Shown: piece after piece, positions 42,978 through 52,464 of the stretch
How positions within the stretch are numbered: the first letter of the stretch is position 1
How the letters are laid out: the number at the start of each line of letters is the position of its first letter
NCBI GenBank assembly: GCA_038237925.1
Contig: JBBRYF010000006.1
Location: forward strand, 1-64,000
Source: AC-32 sp038237925
GTDB lineage: Bacteria > Actinomycetota > Thermoleophilia > Gaiellales > Gaiellaceae
Direction: 5' to 3'
Length of the DNA: 64,000 nt
Translations under genes and position numbers: made by a program
Notes under the pieces: generated by a model
Seen by the model: the letters and a program-made list of their open reading frames with translations, nothing else
Told to the model about the DNA's origin: nothing
Databases searched by the model: none

Positions 42978-43998
42978 CCCGCAGCCAGGCCGCCACGTTC
43001 CGCGCCTGCTCCTGGGCGTCTGCGCCGGGAGGAATCGGCCGTACGCTCGTTCGCCGCGGGGGCGGCGGCGGGGCCGTGGTGTCGTTCTTGGCGATAGCGA
43101 AGACGACGCCTCCGACCGCACCGGCCGCCACGACGGCGGCCGCGGCGAGGGGCCAGGCCTTCGACACGTGCGGACGTGACACAGGCGCCACGCGCGTGCG
43201 CGCGGTCGCTTTCCCGGTCAGCTCGGCAGCGAAAGCCTCCGGGGAGGCCGGCCGGTAGGCGGGGTTCCGCGCCAGCGAGCGCATGACCGCGTCCTCGATG
43301 CGCGGTGGAACCTCGGGCGCAAGCTCGCCCACTGGCGTGATCTCGCCCGGGTCGGCGAGGTCGGCGAGCGACTCGAGTTCGTGTGGCGGGCGGCCGGTCA
43401 GGAGCTCGTACAGGACCGCTCCAAGCGAATAGACGTCGGTCGCAGCGGTCACCTGCTCGCCGGCGGCCTGCTCGGGAGAAAGGTACGCCGCGGTGCCCAG
43501 CACCGTGCCGGCCTGGGTGAGCGCAGTCGCCTCTGCCGCGCGCGCGATCCCGAAGTCGGCGACCTTCAGCGTCCCGTCGGTGCTTAGCAGCAGGTTCTGA
43601 GGCTTCACGTCACGGTGGATCAGGCCTGCGGCATGCGCGTGGGCGAGCCCGTGGCAAGCCTGGACCGCCAGCGCAACGGCTTCGTCGACGGGCAAGCGCC
43701 CAAGCTCGGCGAGCGTCGTCCCCTCGACGTACTCCATCACGATGTACGGCCGGCAGTCGTCGGCCTCACCCGTGTCGTAGACGCTGACCACGTTCGGGTG
43801 CGAGAGCCGCGCCGAGAGCTGCGCCTCCCGCAGGAAGCGAGCCCGGAAGGCCGCGTCTCCGGCGAGGTTCTCAGCCAGCAGCTTCACTGCGACCGGACGG
43901 TCGAGCTCGGTGTCGTGCGAGAGGTAGACAGTCGCCATGCCGCCGTGGCCGAGCGGGCGCTCGAGCTTGTAGCGGCCGCCCACGCTGGTGGCACCCAT
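42958..43998 (-). CDS. Membrane-anchored serine/threonine protein kinase
   Basis: A 346-residue Hanks-type kinase of the PknB group. Gly-rich loop 'PLGHGGMATVYL', catalytic Lys in 'VAVKLL', 'IHRDVKPQNLL', 'ADFGIARA', activation segment 'GTAAYLSPEQA'. One transmembrane helix at about 282-303 ('WPLAAAAVVAAGAVGGVVFA') is followed by a short Pro-rich exterior of about 40 residues without PASTA domains. It may sense envelope state and phosphorylate cytoplasmic targets. Confidence 0.92.
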   Translation of the reverse strand: MGATSVGGRYKLERPLGHGGMATVYLSHDTELDRPVAVKLLAENLAGDAAFRARFLREAQLSARLSHPNVVSVYDTGEADDCRPYIVMEYVEGTTLAELGRLPVDEAVALAVQACHGLAHAHAAGLIHRDVKPQNLLLSTDGTLKVADFGIARAAEATALTQAGTVLGTAAYLSPEQAAGEQVTAATDVYSLGAVLYELLTGRPPHELESLADLADPGEITPVGELAPEVPPRIEDAVMRSLARNPAYRPASPEAFAAELTGKATARTRVAPVSRPHVSKAWPLAAAAVVAAGAVGGVVFAIAKNDTTAPPPPPRRTSVRPIPPGADAQEQARNVAAWLRARAARP

Positions 43999-44093
43999 CC
44001 GGGGGATTTTCTACCCGCGCTGCAAGTTTTTGCGCGCCGTTCACTCCTGCGAGCTGAATCCGGTCTCCTCCCTGAACCGAAAAGACCTCCCAG

Positions 44094-45043
44094 ATGAAAC
44101 GAATGCTCCTCGGCGTGGCGGCGCTCGCCGCAGTGCTCGCGCAACTGCTTCTGCCTTCCGAGGCGTCGCCATCGCGAAGGACGCCGCCCGGCATTCCATC
44201 GTCGTGGCCGCCAAGGGCGGCACCGTGCGCACCCTGCGCGCGCCCGGCCGCTTCGGCTCGATCCGGCCCGGCAACCGTGTCACCTACTCCGCGAAGCGTC
44301 TCTCGGACGGGACGTTCCGCGCCGGCTCGATTCACTCCACCGGGCACGCCGGTCACGCTGTGCTCCGCGGCGTCGTCGTCCGGAACCAGCGGCGCCTGCA
44401 CCGGCTGCTGATCTCGGCCGGCAACTCCGTCTTCTCGGTCCGGGCTCCCACTCGCGGTTTCGCCTCGAGCCGTGGCCCGCGGCCCGGCGACCGCGTCGAA
44501 GTGCGCGTGAAGTTGACGAAGAACGGCCTCGACGCCGGTTCGGTGTCGACGCTCGGCCATGACGCGACGATGGAGCTTCAGGGCATCTTCCTCGACGTCA
44601 CCGGCTCCACGCTCCGGCTCGCCGTCGAGCACCGCGGCGAGGTCTTCGCGGCGGTTCCCGCAGACCTTCAGCTGCCGCAGCTACAGGCGGGTGACGAGGT
44701 CGAGCTGATCGTCACGGTCGACGCCGCCGGCGCCTTCACGCTGGTCAGCATCCAGACCGACGACGAGAACGACAACGACCACGAAGGGATCGGCGAGGAC
44801 CACGGCAGGGTCGAGGTGAGCGGCGCGATCGCGCAGCTCACGACCGACTCGATCACGGTGCAGTCACACGGCGGCTCGCCGGTCACCTGCGCCGTTCCCG
44901 CCGGCACCGACCTCTCCGGCTTCCAGGTCAATGACCGCGTCGAGATGAGGTGCGCGGACGTCAACGGCACCTTGACGCTTTCCCGGCTCAAGCAGGACGA
45001 CGAGGGAGACGATGACGGTGGCGGTGGAGGCGACGACGACTAG
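44094..45043 (+). CDS. Secreted repeat protein (DUF5666-like), apparent frameshift in the signal peptide
   Basis: A signal peptide starts at 44094 ('MKRMLLGVAALAAVLA'), but the mature protein ('ATASAFRGVAIAKDAARHS') is in the -1 frame; restoring one base near 44140 fuses them cleanly. The roughly 315-residue product contains several beta-barrel-like repeats ('LRGVVVRNQRRLHRLLISAG', 'LQGIFLDVTGSTLRLAV', 'VSGAIAQLTTDSITVQ') and an acidic Asp/Gly tail, typical of DUF5666-like secreted proteins. Function unknown. The coding end overlaps the next gene. Confidence 0.7.
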
Positions 45044-46216
45044 CCCGGCCCGTAGTTCGCTCTCGCTCTCCGGCCGCCGGCGGCAACGGGCGGCCGGAGA
45101 GCGCATCTCCGCGCTCTTCGAGGAGCACGGGCGGATGGTCTACGGCGTCTGCCGCTTGAACCTGCGCGACGGGATCGAGGCCGAGGACGCCGCCCAGCAG
45201 ACGTTTCTCTCGGCCTACCGCGCGCTGCTCGCAGGGCAGGAGCCGCGTGAGCCTTCGCCTGGCTCGGCACGATTGCCCGCAACGAATGCCGCTCGCGGCT
45301 GCGCGCGCGCCGGACCGAGCCGCTGACGCTCGTCGGCGAGCCGACCCGGGACGAGCTCCAGCGTGAGGTAAACAGGCACGAGGAGATCCACGCGCTCTCG
45401 GCTGCGCTTGCCGAGCTCTCGCCGCAGCAACGCGACGCGATCGTGCTGCGCGAGCTCTACGGGTTCTCGTACGCCGAAGTCTCCGCGGCGCTCGGCTTGT
45501 CAGGCGCGGCCGTCGAGTCGCTGCTCTTTCGGAGCCGCAAGCGATTGCAAGAACAGCTGCGGCCCGCGCGCTCGGCGCTCGGGATGCTGACGCTCCCGGT
45601 TACGCTGCGCGACTCGCTGGCCCACGCGCTGCCCGGGTTCGGCGGCGGCGGCGCTTCCGCGGGCGCAGGCGCTGCCGCGCTGGCGAAGCTCGCCTCCGCG
45701 CCGGTCGCCGCGAAGGTCGCGGCTGCGACCCTGGCGCTCGGTACGGCCGGGACGCTCGCCGGCCTCGAGAGCACCAAGGTCCTTCGTTCGCACCACTCGC
45801 GCCCACCGGCTGCTCCCGTTGCGGTGGCGCTTCGAGCACGTGCACGGGTTCACGCGCCGGCGCGCGTGACGCCGACCGCGGTGTCGGTGCGCGTCTCTGC
45901 GTCCGTGCCCGTCAGCCGTCACGTCGCTCCGGTCGTCGCGCCGACGCGCCGCTCGAGCTCCGGCTCCGACGAGCACGCGCCGGCGACCGAGACGGAGCGC
46001 TCGCACTCCGGAAGCGGCGGCGACGGTGAGCACACCGTTACGACTGCGCCCGAGCACCACGACGGCGGCAGCAGCGCCCGCGGAGGCGACGGAACAAGCG
46101 GTCGCGACTCCGGCTCCGGCGACTCCGGTTCGGGGGGCTCCGGCTCTGGCGACTCGGGCTCCGACGGGGACGGCTCGGGCGGCTCGGGCCCGGATCACTC
46201 CACTTCCGGCGACTAG
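45012..46216 (+). CDS. ECF sigma factor with C-terminal membrane helix and Ser/Gly/Asp tail, apparent frameshift
   Basis: Region 2 ('RMVYGVCRLNLRDGIEAED', 'TFLSAYRALLAG') is read from 45012. Region 4 ('LSPQQRDAIVLRELYGFSYA', 'SAAALGLSG'-like) is in the -1 frame. They join with one restored base near 45253 ('WLGTIARNECRSRLRARR' bridges them). After region 4 come about 60 residues ending in a hydrophobic helix ('VAAKVAAATLALGTAGTLAG'), then a long extracellular-type tail rich in Ser, Gly and Asp. This looks like a sigma factor fused to its own membrane anchor. It forms a unit with the secreted protein upstream. Confidence 0.7.
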
Positions 46217-46590
46217 TCCTGTTCCTTGGGCTTGTGCTTGTGCCCCTGGTCGTGGTGCCGCTTCTCGTCGTGCCTTTGCCGCGTCGGCTGAACGCAGCTC
46301 GCAAGCCGTGCCGCGAGCGAGTTCGCCGCTGAGGCGAGCGGCTCCTGGTAGCGAGCCGGAACGCGCCCGATCGACGCGATCACGTCGCTGCGGAAACGGT
46401 TGGCGGCGTCACGCGCAGCGCAGCTCCCGGGCGTGAGCGTCGCCAGCCGGTCGGCCTCGGCCGCGAGCCGCGCCGCGACAGGCGCGGGAATGCGAGGCAC
46501 CTTCGGTGGCGGCGCGGCGCGGTGAGCACCCCCGCACCCGGCGAGGAGGAACACGCTAGATGCCGTGAGCAAGCCGCTGCGCCAGCGCAT
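46213..46590 (-). CDS. Small lipoprotein, unknown
   Basis: The 125-residue product has a lipoprotein signal ('GLLTASSVFLLAGCGG', lipobox LAGC), a helical middle ('ARLAAEADRLATLTPGSC') and a His/Lys-rich tail ('HDEKRHHDQGHKHKPKEQD') that could bind metal. It starts within the 3' end of the phosphoesterase gene (35-bp overlap) on the same strand. Confidence 0.65.
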   Translation of the reverse strand: MRWRSGLLTASSVFLLAGCGGAHRAAPPPKVPRIPAPVAARLAAEADRLATLTPGSCAARDAANRFRSDVIASIGRVPARYQEPLASAANSLAARLASCVQPTRQRHDEKRHHDQGHKHKPKEQD

Positions 46591-47290
46591 CCGGCAACCC
46601 CCTCTCGCGGATCTCCTCCTGCGTGCGGGCGACGTCGTACTCGACGCGGCGAAACGAGGCGATGCCCTCGTCGAAGTCGAGGAGCAGCCACGCGGCCCGC
46701 GGATCGCCGTCGCGCGGCTGGCCGACCGAGCCCGGGTTGAGCAGCCGCCGGCCGGGACCGAGCGGCCTCTCGGTGCCGTCCGGCGCGACCCCTCCGTCGA
46801 GCACGCCATCCTCGAGCGTGATCGACAGCGGCACGTGGCTGTGGCCGACGAGGACGAGCGGCGCCTCTGTCAGCTCGAGCGCCGCCCCCGCGGTCTCGGC
46901 GGAGAGCACGTACTCCCACACCGGATCGCGCGGGCTCGCGTGGAAGAGCTCGACGCCGCCGCGCGCGCCCGACGGCTGCAGCGACTGCAGAAACGCGCGC
47001 GAGCCCTCCGCGAGCACCCCGCGCGTCCAGCGCGCCGCCACGACCGCGTCGCCGGTGAACTCCGCCAGGTCGAGCACGCCCAGGACGCCGAGGTCGTGAT
47101 TGCCCGCCAGCGACAGGGTGGCGCGCCGCTCGACCGCGACGCAGCACGGGTTCGGGCGCGGCCCGTAGCCGACGAGGTCGCCGAGGCACCAGAGCTCGTC
47201 CGGCTCCTCGCGCTCCACTGCCTCCAGGACGGCTTCGAGCGCGTGCCAGTTAGCGTGGACGTCGGAGATGACCGCGACCCGCGTCGCCAA
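46556..47290 (-). CDS. Calcineurin-like metallophosphoesterase, YfcE/MJ0936-like
   Basis: TTG at 47290 gives 244 residues. The metal motifs run in order: 'VAVISDVHANWHALEAVL' (D-x-H), 'LWCLGDLVGYGP' (GD), 'LAGNHDL' (GNHD), 'LVLVGHSHVPLS' (GHxH). Such enzymes hydrolyse phosphodiesters of diverse kind. Its start and that of the divergent M48 gene overlap by 23 bp, so at least one start may lie further in. Confidence 0.87.
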   Translation of the reverse strand: MATRVAVISDVHANWHALEAVLEAVEREEPDELWCLGDLVGYGPRPNPCCVAVERRATLSLAGNHDLGVLGVLDLAEFTGDAVVAARWTRGVLAEGSRAFLQSLQPSGARGGVELFHASPRDPVWEYVLSAETAGAALELTEAPLVLVGHSHVPLSITLEDGVLDGGVAPDGTERPLGPGRRLLNPGSVGQPRDGDPRAAWLLLDFDEGIASFRRVEYDVARTQEEIRERGLPDALAQRLAHGI

Positions 47291-48479
47291 GGGCTCAACC
47301 TTAGTCGCGCTCGCTGCGGGCTGGGCCGTCGCTGCGTGGTTTCTGACGCGCACCACGATTCCCGCCGACCTCCACAAGCCGCACGTGGACGTGGCCAAGC
47401 AGTTCTCGGCAGCGCTCTTGCACCGCTCGGCCCGCTACGACGGCTTCCTGCGCTGGGAATGGGTCGCGGCAACGCTCGTCACGCTTGCGGCGCTCGCGCT
47501 ATTCGCCTCGCTCGGGCCGCGCATCGCCCGCGCGTGGGAGCTCGGGCGGGTCGGCACCGGGGTGATGGTCGGTACGGTCACGACCCTCGGCACGTGGGCC
47601 GTCGGCCTGCCATTCGGCGCGCTCACGCTCTGGTGGGGCCGCCGCTACGGGCTCGAGAAGCAGGGCTACCTCTCGTGGGTGCTTCAACAGTGGCCGGGGC
47701 TGGTCGGCCAGGTCGTCGGCCTGACGATCGCGCTCACGATCCTCATGCTGCTCGCCGGCCGCTTCGGGCCGCGCTGGTGGATCGTGGCGGCGCCACTGTT
47801 CGCGGCGTTCGGCGCGGTGCTCGTGCTCGTGCTGCCCTACGTCGAGACGCTCGGGACGAGGGCGCCGCACCGGACTCAGGTGAGCGCGCGAATCCGCGAG
47901 CTCGCCCGCGCGGAGGGCGTCGGGAGCACGCCGATCCGGATCGAGAAGGTGAGCGGCGAGACCACCGCCGCGAATGCCATGACGACCGGGATCGGGCCGT
48001 CCGCGCGCGTCTTCGTCTGGGACACGTTCTTCGACGGTCGCTTCACGAACCGCGAGATCGAGCTCGTCGTCGCCCACGAGCTCGGTCACGTCGGCCATCG
48101 CCACATCTGGAAAGGCATCGCCTGGTCGCTGCTCCTGACGGCGCCCGGCTTTCTCGTCGTCGAGCTGGCCACCCGGCGGCGGGGCGGGCTGCACCGGCCG
48201 GAGCTCGTGCCCTACGCGCTGCTCGTGCTCGCGGTGATCGGGCTCGTGATCACGCCCTTCGGAAACTTGGTCTCGCGCCGCTACGAGGCGGAGGCCGACT
48301 GGTCGGCGCTCCGCGCCACGCATGACCCGGCGTCGGCGGAGAGCGTCTTTCGCAAGTTCACGCGCTATGACCTGATCCAGCCGAGCCCGCCGCTCTGGTC
48401 GTACGTGATGCTCGACGACCATCCGACCGTCGCGCAGCGGATCGCTCTCGCCCGAGCCTGGCGAGCGCGCCGGCGTTAA
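47268..48479 (+). CDS. M48 family membrane metalloprotease, Ste24-like
   Basis: A 403-residue multi-pass protein. Hydrophobic helices at about 10-27, 66-84, 100-120, 148-165 and 172-193. Zinc motif in 'LVVAHELGHVGHRH' near residue 270, with the third ligand Glu in 'RYEAEADWSAL'. The longer N-terminal membrane part distinguishes it from the HtpX-like protease at the window start and resembles CAAX-protease/Ste24 types. The ATG start at 47268 overlaps the divergent gene and is not certain. Confidence 0.87.
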   Translation: MTATRVAKGSTLVALAAGWAVAAWFLTRTTIPADLHKPHVDVAKQFSAALLHRSARYDGFLRWEWVAATLVTLAALALFASLGPRIARAWELGRVGTGVMVGTVTTLGTWAVGLPFGALTLWWGRRYGLEKQGYLSWVLQQWPGLVGQVVGLTIALTILMLLAGRFGPRWWIVAAPLFAAFGAVLVLVLPYVETLGTRAPHRTQVSARIRELARAEGVGSTPIRIEKVSGETTAANAMTTGIGPSARVFVWDTFFDGRFTNREIELVVAHELGHVGHRHIWKGIAWSLLLTAPGFLVVELATRRRGGLHRPELVPYALLVLAVIGLVITPFGNLVSRRYEAEADWSALRATHDPASAESVFRKFTRYDLIQPSPPLWSYVMLDDHPTVAQRIALARAWRARRR

Positions 48480-48775
48480 GTGTCGTTGTCAGGGGTCTCC
48501 GGGAGGTTCCGGATCCCCTCGCGCGACGACCACTTCGACCACGAGTCCTGCATCGCGTCGAGGAGCTCGCGCATGAACCGCGTCGACATGTTCACGCGGG
48601 CGACCACCACACCCGGCACGTCGCCCTCCTCGACCTCATGGTCGATGCGCGCGAAGGTCAGCGTGAACTCGTAGTCCGAGAAGCTGATGTTGGCGAAGTT
48701 CGCGTAGACACCGGCGAGGTTCTCGGGGTCTAGGTGGATGTTGAGCTGGCGCTCCTCCTGGCCGTCGCCTTCCAT
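48476..48775 (-). CDS. DUF3467 domain protein
   Basis: A 99-residue protein with the pattern of DUF3467: 'YANFANISFSDYEFTLTFAR' and 'VNMSTRFMRELLDAMQD'. The family is widespread and uncharacterised. It is convergent with the M48 gene (4-bp overlap) and divergent from argS (20 bp). Confidence 0.8.
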   Translation of the reverse strand: MEGDGQEERQLNIHLDPENLAGVYANFANISFSDYEFTLTFARIDHEVEEGDVPGVVVARVNMSTRFMRELLDAMQDSWSKWSSREGIRNLPETPDNDT

Positions 48776-48795
48776 GCGTCGAGGATACTACGGAG

Positions 48796-50316
48796 GTGTC
48801 CAGCGCAGTCGCTCGCCTCGAGGCGCGGCTCTCGGAGCTGGCGGGCGCCCCCGTCGAGCTCGAGCGCCCGAACGACCCTGAGCACGGGGACTACGCCACC
48901 AACGTCGCGATGCGGCTCGCGCCGGTGCAGCGCCGCTCGCCGCGGGAGCTCGGGGAGGAGCTCGCCGCCGCGGCGGTCGGCTTCGACGAGGTCGAGCGCG
49001 CCGAGGTCGCGGGACCCGGCTTCGTCAACCTCTGGCTCGCCCCCGCGTGGTTCGGCGAGGCCCTCGCGGAGATCCTCGCTGCGGGCCAAGGCTTCGGCGG
49101 CGGCTCGGCGGAGCGGCCCGAGAAGGTGCAAGTCGAGATGGTCTCGGCGAACCCGACGGGCCCGATCACCGTCGCGTCGGCGCGGAACGGGGCGATCGGC
49201 GACTCGGTCGCGCGGCTGCTCGAGTTCGCCGGCCACGAGGTCGAGCGCGAGTACTACTACAACGACGCCGGTGCGCAGATGGAGCGCTTCCGCGCCTCGG
49301 TCGAGGCGTTCAGGCGCGGGGATGAGCCACCGGAGGGCGGCTATGGCGGCGACTACGTCCGCGAGCTGGCGCAGCGGGACGAGGATCCGGTGCCGCCGAT
49401 GCTGGCGCAGATCGAGGCGACGCTCGAGCGCTTCCGGGTCCACTTCGACTCCTGGGCGCTACAGAGCGAGCTGGAGAAGCGGTTCCCGAAGCTCCTGCCG
49501 CGGGTCGACACCTACGAGCGGGAGGGAGCGGTGTGGGCGCGGTCGTCCGCGTACGGAGACGACGACGATCGCGTCGTGATCCGCTCGCCGGAGAAAGGCG
49601 GGACGCCCACCTACCGCGCGGCCGACGTCGTCTACCTCGTCGACAAGCTCGAGCGCGGCTTCGACCGCGCGCTCTACGTGCTCGGGGCCGACCACCACGG
49701 AACGCGCCGCTGGTACGCAGCGATTGCGCAGATGCTCGGCTACGACCCGGAACGCGTCGAGGTGCTGCTCTACCAGCTCGTCCACCTGACCCGCGGCGGC
49801 GAGCAGGCCAAGATGTCGAAGCGGCGGGGGGACGTCGTCTTCCTCGACGAGTTCCTGGACGAGGTCGGCGTCGACGCGGCGCGCTGGTTCCTGATCAACC
49901 GTGGCCCCGACCAGACGATCGAGATCGACGTCGACCTGGCGAGCGAGCGCTCCGAGAAGAACCCCGTCTACTACGTTCAGTACGCGCACGCCCGCATCGC
50001 GGCGATCCGGCGCAACGCCGGCGAGGCGGAGATCTCACCGGCCGTGGGCGATGCCCTCTCGCAGGAGGAGCGCGATCTCGTGAAGCGGCTGGCCGACTTC
50101 CCGCGCGTCGCCGCCGAGGCCACCGAGCGGCGCGGGCCGCAGGCGATCCCCGCCTACGCGATCCGTGTGGCCGACGACTTCCACCGCTTCTATCACCACC
50201 AGCGCGTGCTCGAGAGCGAGACCCAGGCGTTCCGGCTCGCGCTCTGCATCGCGACCCAGCGCGTGATCGCCCGGAGCCTCGAGCTCGTGGGAGTCGAGGC
50301 GCCGGAGCGGATGTAG
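48796..50316 (+). CDS. argS: Arginyl-tRNA synthetase
   Basis: A 506-residue class I synthetase charging tRNA-Arg. An N-terminal ArgRS-type domain is followed by the catalytic core with 'VSANPTGPITVASARNGAIG', where the HIGH motif would be. The His-x-Gly-His is replaced by Thr-Val-Ala-Ser, a marked divergence. The KMSKS region is kept ('AKMSKRRGDVVFLDEF') and the anticodon-binding DALR domain ends the protein ('FYHHQRVLESETQAFRLALC'). GTG start. It is the only aaRS in the window. Confidence 0.92.
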   Translation: MSSAVARLEARLSELAGAPVELERPNDPEHGDYATNVAMRLAPVQRRSPRELGEELAAAAVGFDEVERAEVAGPGFVNLWLAPAWFGEALAEILAAGQGFGGGSAERPEKVQVEMVSANPTGPITVASARNGAIGDSVARLLEFAGHEVEREYYYNDAGAQMERFRASVEAFRRGDEPPEGGYGGDYVRELAQRDEDPVPPMLAQIEATLERFRVHFDSWALQSELEKRFPKLLPRVDTYEREGAVWARSSAYGDDDDRVVIRSPEKGGTPTYRAADVVYLVDKLERGFDRALYVLGADHHGTRRWYAAIAQMLGYDPERVEVLLYQLVHLTRGGEQAKMSKRRGDVVFLDEFLDEVGVDAARWFLINRGPDQTIEIDVDLASERSEKNPVYYVQYAHARIAAIRRNAGEAEISPAVGDALSQEERDLVKRLADFPRVAAEATERRGPQAIPAYAIRVADDFHRFYHHQRVLESETQAFRLALCIATQRVIARSLELVGVEAPERM

Positions 50317-50327
50317 GATCGCGGCCG

Positions 50328-51353
50328 ATGACGCAGGCGGAGGCTTCGGCCGACACACCGAAGACGACCGGCAACCGGCCAGACCGCAACCTCGCGCTCG
50401 AGCTCGTGCGCGTGACCGAAGCCGCCGCGCTCGGCGCCGGCCGCTGGATCGGCCGGGGCGAGAAGGAGTCCGCGGACCAGGCCGCCGTCGACGGCATGCG
50501 CGCGATCCTCGACACCGTCTCGATGAACGGCGTCGTCGTGATCGGCGAGGGCGAAAAGGACGAGGCCCCGATGCTCTTCAACGGCGAGGAGGTCGGCGAC
50601 GGCCACGGCCCCGCGGTCGACGTCGCGGTCGACCCGCTCGAGGGAACGCGTCTGACGGCGAAGGGCCAGCCGAACGCGATCGCCGTGATCGCGCTCGCCG
50701 AGCGGGGGACGATGTTCTTCCCCGGTGCGGCCTTCTACATGGACAAGATCGCCACCGGGCCCGAAGCGCTCGACGTCGTCGACATCGACGCGCCCCCGCG
50801 CGAGAACGTCGAGCGCGTCGCGAAGGCGAAGGGCAAGCGGTCGAGCGAGGTGTCCGTCGTGGTGCTCGAGCGCGACCGACACGAAGCGCTGATCGCGGAG
50901 CTGCGCGAGACGGGAGCCAAGGTCAACCTGATCACCGACGGCGACGTCGCGCCGGCAATCGCGGCGGCGCAGCCCGCGACTGGCGTCGACCTGCTGATGG
51001 GCATCGGCGGCACCCCGGAGGGCGTGATCGCCGCGGCCGCGCTGAAATGCGTGGGCGGCGGCGTCCAGGGAAAGCTCTGGCCGCGCAACGACGAGGAGCG
51101 GCAGGCGCTGCTCGACGCGGGCTTCGACCTCGACCGCGTGCTCACGACCGACGACCTCGTCTCGGGCGAGGACGTTTTCGTCGCCGCGACCGGCGTCACC
51201 ACCGGCGCGCTGCTGCGCGGCGTGCGCTACGAGCCCGGCGGCGCCGTCACCGACTCGATTGTGATGCGCTCACGCTCCGGAACTGTGCGGCGAATCGAGG
51301 CGACGCACTCCTTTGACAAGCTCGAGCGCTTCAGCGGCCGCGAGTACCGCTAA
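50328..51353 (+). CDS. glpX: Fructose-1,6-bisphosphatase class II
   Basis: A 341-residue GlpX-type phosphatase that removes the 1-phosphate in gluconeogenesis. Metal-binding residues lie in 'VVIGEGEKDEAPML' and 'AVDPLEGTRLTAKGQPNA'. 'LMGIGGTPEGVIAAAALKC' is also diagnostic. It starts 11 bp after argS, likely the same transcript. It ends convergently with the class I aldolase gene (4-bp overlap), so the enzymes acting before and after fructose-1,6-bisphosphate are side by side. Confidence 0.95.
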   Translation: MTQAEASADTPKTTGNRPDRNLALELVRVTEAAALGAGRWIGRGEKESADQAAVDGMRAILDTVSMNGVVVIGEGEKDEAPMLFNGEEVGDGHGPAVDVAVDPLEGTRLTAKGQPNAIAVIALAERGTMFFPGAAFYMDKIATGPEALDVVDIDAPPRENVERVAKAKGKRSSEVSVVVLERDRHEALIAELRETGAKVNLITDGDVAPAIAAAQPATGVDLLMGIGGTPEGVIAAAALKCVGGGVQGKLWPRNDEERQALLDAGFDLDRVLTTDDLVSGEDVFVAATGVTTGALLRGVRYEPGGAVTDSIVMRSRSGTVRRIEATHSFDKLERFSGREYR

Positions 51354-52366
51354 ACGCTCGCCGTCTCCATCTCCGGCGCGTACATGCCCGTACGGGCGGC
51401 GCTGTTCAGCTTCGCGCGGTGGTAGTACGCCCGCTGCGCGGCCCCGACGTTCTCCGGCTTGCCGCCCCACGCCTTGAGCGCCGGCGCCTGCAACGCCCGG
51501 CCGTACGAGAACGAGAGCTGCCACGGGTGTGGGCCGCGCTTGTTCATCGCGTTCAGGTGCGCGGTCGCGTCCTCGTCGGTCTGGCCGCCGGAAAGAAAGA
51601 CGATCCCGGGCACCGCCGCGGGGACATGGCGGTAGAAGCACTGGAGCGTCGCCTCGGCCACCTGGTCGACTCCCGCGCGGTCGGAGGCCTCGTAGCCCGA
51701 GAGCACCATGTTCGGCTTCAGCAGCGTGCCGCGGAGATCGACCCGCTGGTCGTGCAGCTCGACGTAGACGGCCTGGAGCACGCGCCCCGTCGCCTTCTTG
51801 CTCTCCTCGAGCGTGTGAGTGCCGTCCTGCAGCACCTCGGGCTCGACGATCGGGACGATGCCGGCCTCCTCGCACAGCGCGGCGTAGCGCGCGAGCGCGT
51901 GCGCATTCGTCCACACGCAGTACTCGCTCGGCTTGCCGTCGCCGATCGAGTACGTGGCGCGCCACTTGGCGAAGCGCGCGCCGAGCTCGCGGTACTCCTT
52001 CAAGCGCTCGCGCAGCCCGTCGAGACCGTCGGTCACGGTCTCGCCCTCGGCGTTCGCGAGCGGCTTCGCGCCCTTGTCGACCTTGATCCCCGGGATGATC
52101 CCGCGGCTCTCGAGCAGCTTCGGGAACGGCGTGCCGTCCGACGCACTCTGGCGAATCGTCTCGTCGAAGAGGATCACGCCGCTGATGTACTCCTCGGCGA
52201 CCTCGGCGGTGAACAGCAGCTCACGGTAGGCGCGCCGGTTGTCCTCGGTCGACTCGACGTCGATCGAGTCGAAGCGCTTCTTGATCGTGCCGTCGCTCTC
52301 GTCTGCCGCCAGGATCCCCTTGCCTTCGGCGACGAGCGCTCTCGCGGTGTCCTCGAGCTCGTGCAT
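51350..52366 (-). CDS. Fructose-bisphosphate aldolase class I
   Basis: A 338-residue Schiff-base aldolase. Typical N-terminal 'LVAEGKGILAADESDGTIKK', substrate-binding 'RGIIPGIKVDKGAKPL', catalytic 'VEPEVLQDGTHTLEES' and the Schiff-base Lys in 'GTLLKPNMVLSGY', with 'IVFLSGGQTDEDATAHLNAM' near the end. It is the eukaryote-like class I type rather than the class II enzyme usual in actinomycetes. Start ATG at 52366. Confidence 0.94.
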   Translation of the reverse strand: MHELEDTARALVAEGKGILAADESDGTIKKRFDSIDVESTEDNRRAYRELLFTAEVAEEYISGVILFDETIRQSASDGTPFPKLLESRGIIPGIKVDKGAKPLANAEGETVTDGLDGLRERLKEYRELGARFAKWRATYSIGDGKPSEYCVWTNAHALARYAALCEEAGIVPIVEPEVLQDGTHTLEESKKATGRVLQAVYVELHDQRVDLRGTLLKPNMVLSGYEASDRAGVDQVAEATLQCFYRHVPAAVPGIVFLSGGQTDEDATAHLNAMNKRGPHPWQLSFSYGRALQAPALKAWGGKPENVGAAQRAYYHRAKLNSAARTGMYAPEMETASV

Positions 52367-52464
52367 TCGTCTGGCCTCCGTTCGTTTGCTGGGGTCGATT
52401 ATCTCCGCTCGGCGTCGTAGCATGCGCGTGCCGAGGGGCGCTGCTGCGGCGAGCCGCCCCTCGG

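Noticed and set aside
46038..46304. Additional minus-strand gene opposite the sigma-factor tail
   Set aside because: It mirrors the Ser/Gly/Asp low-complexity coding region and has no start signal or homology.
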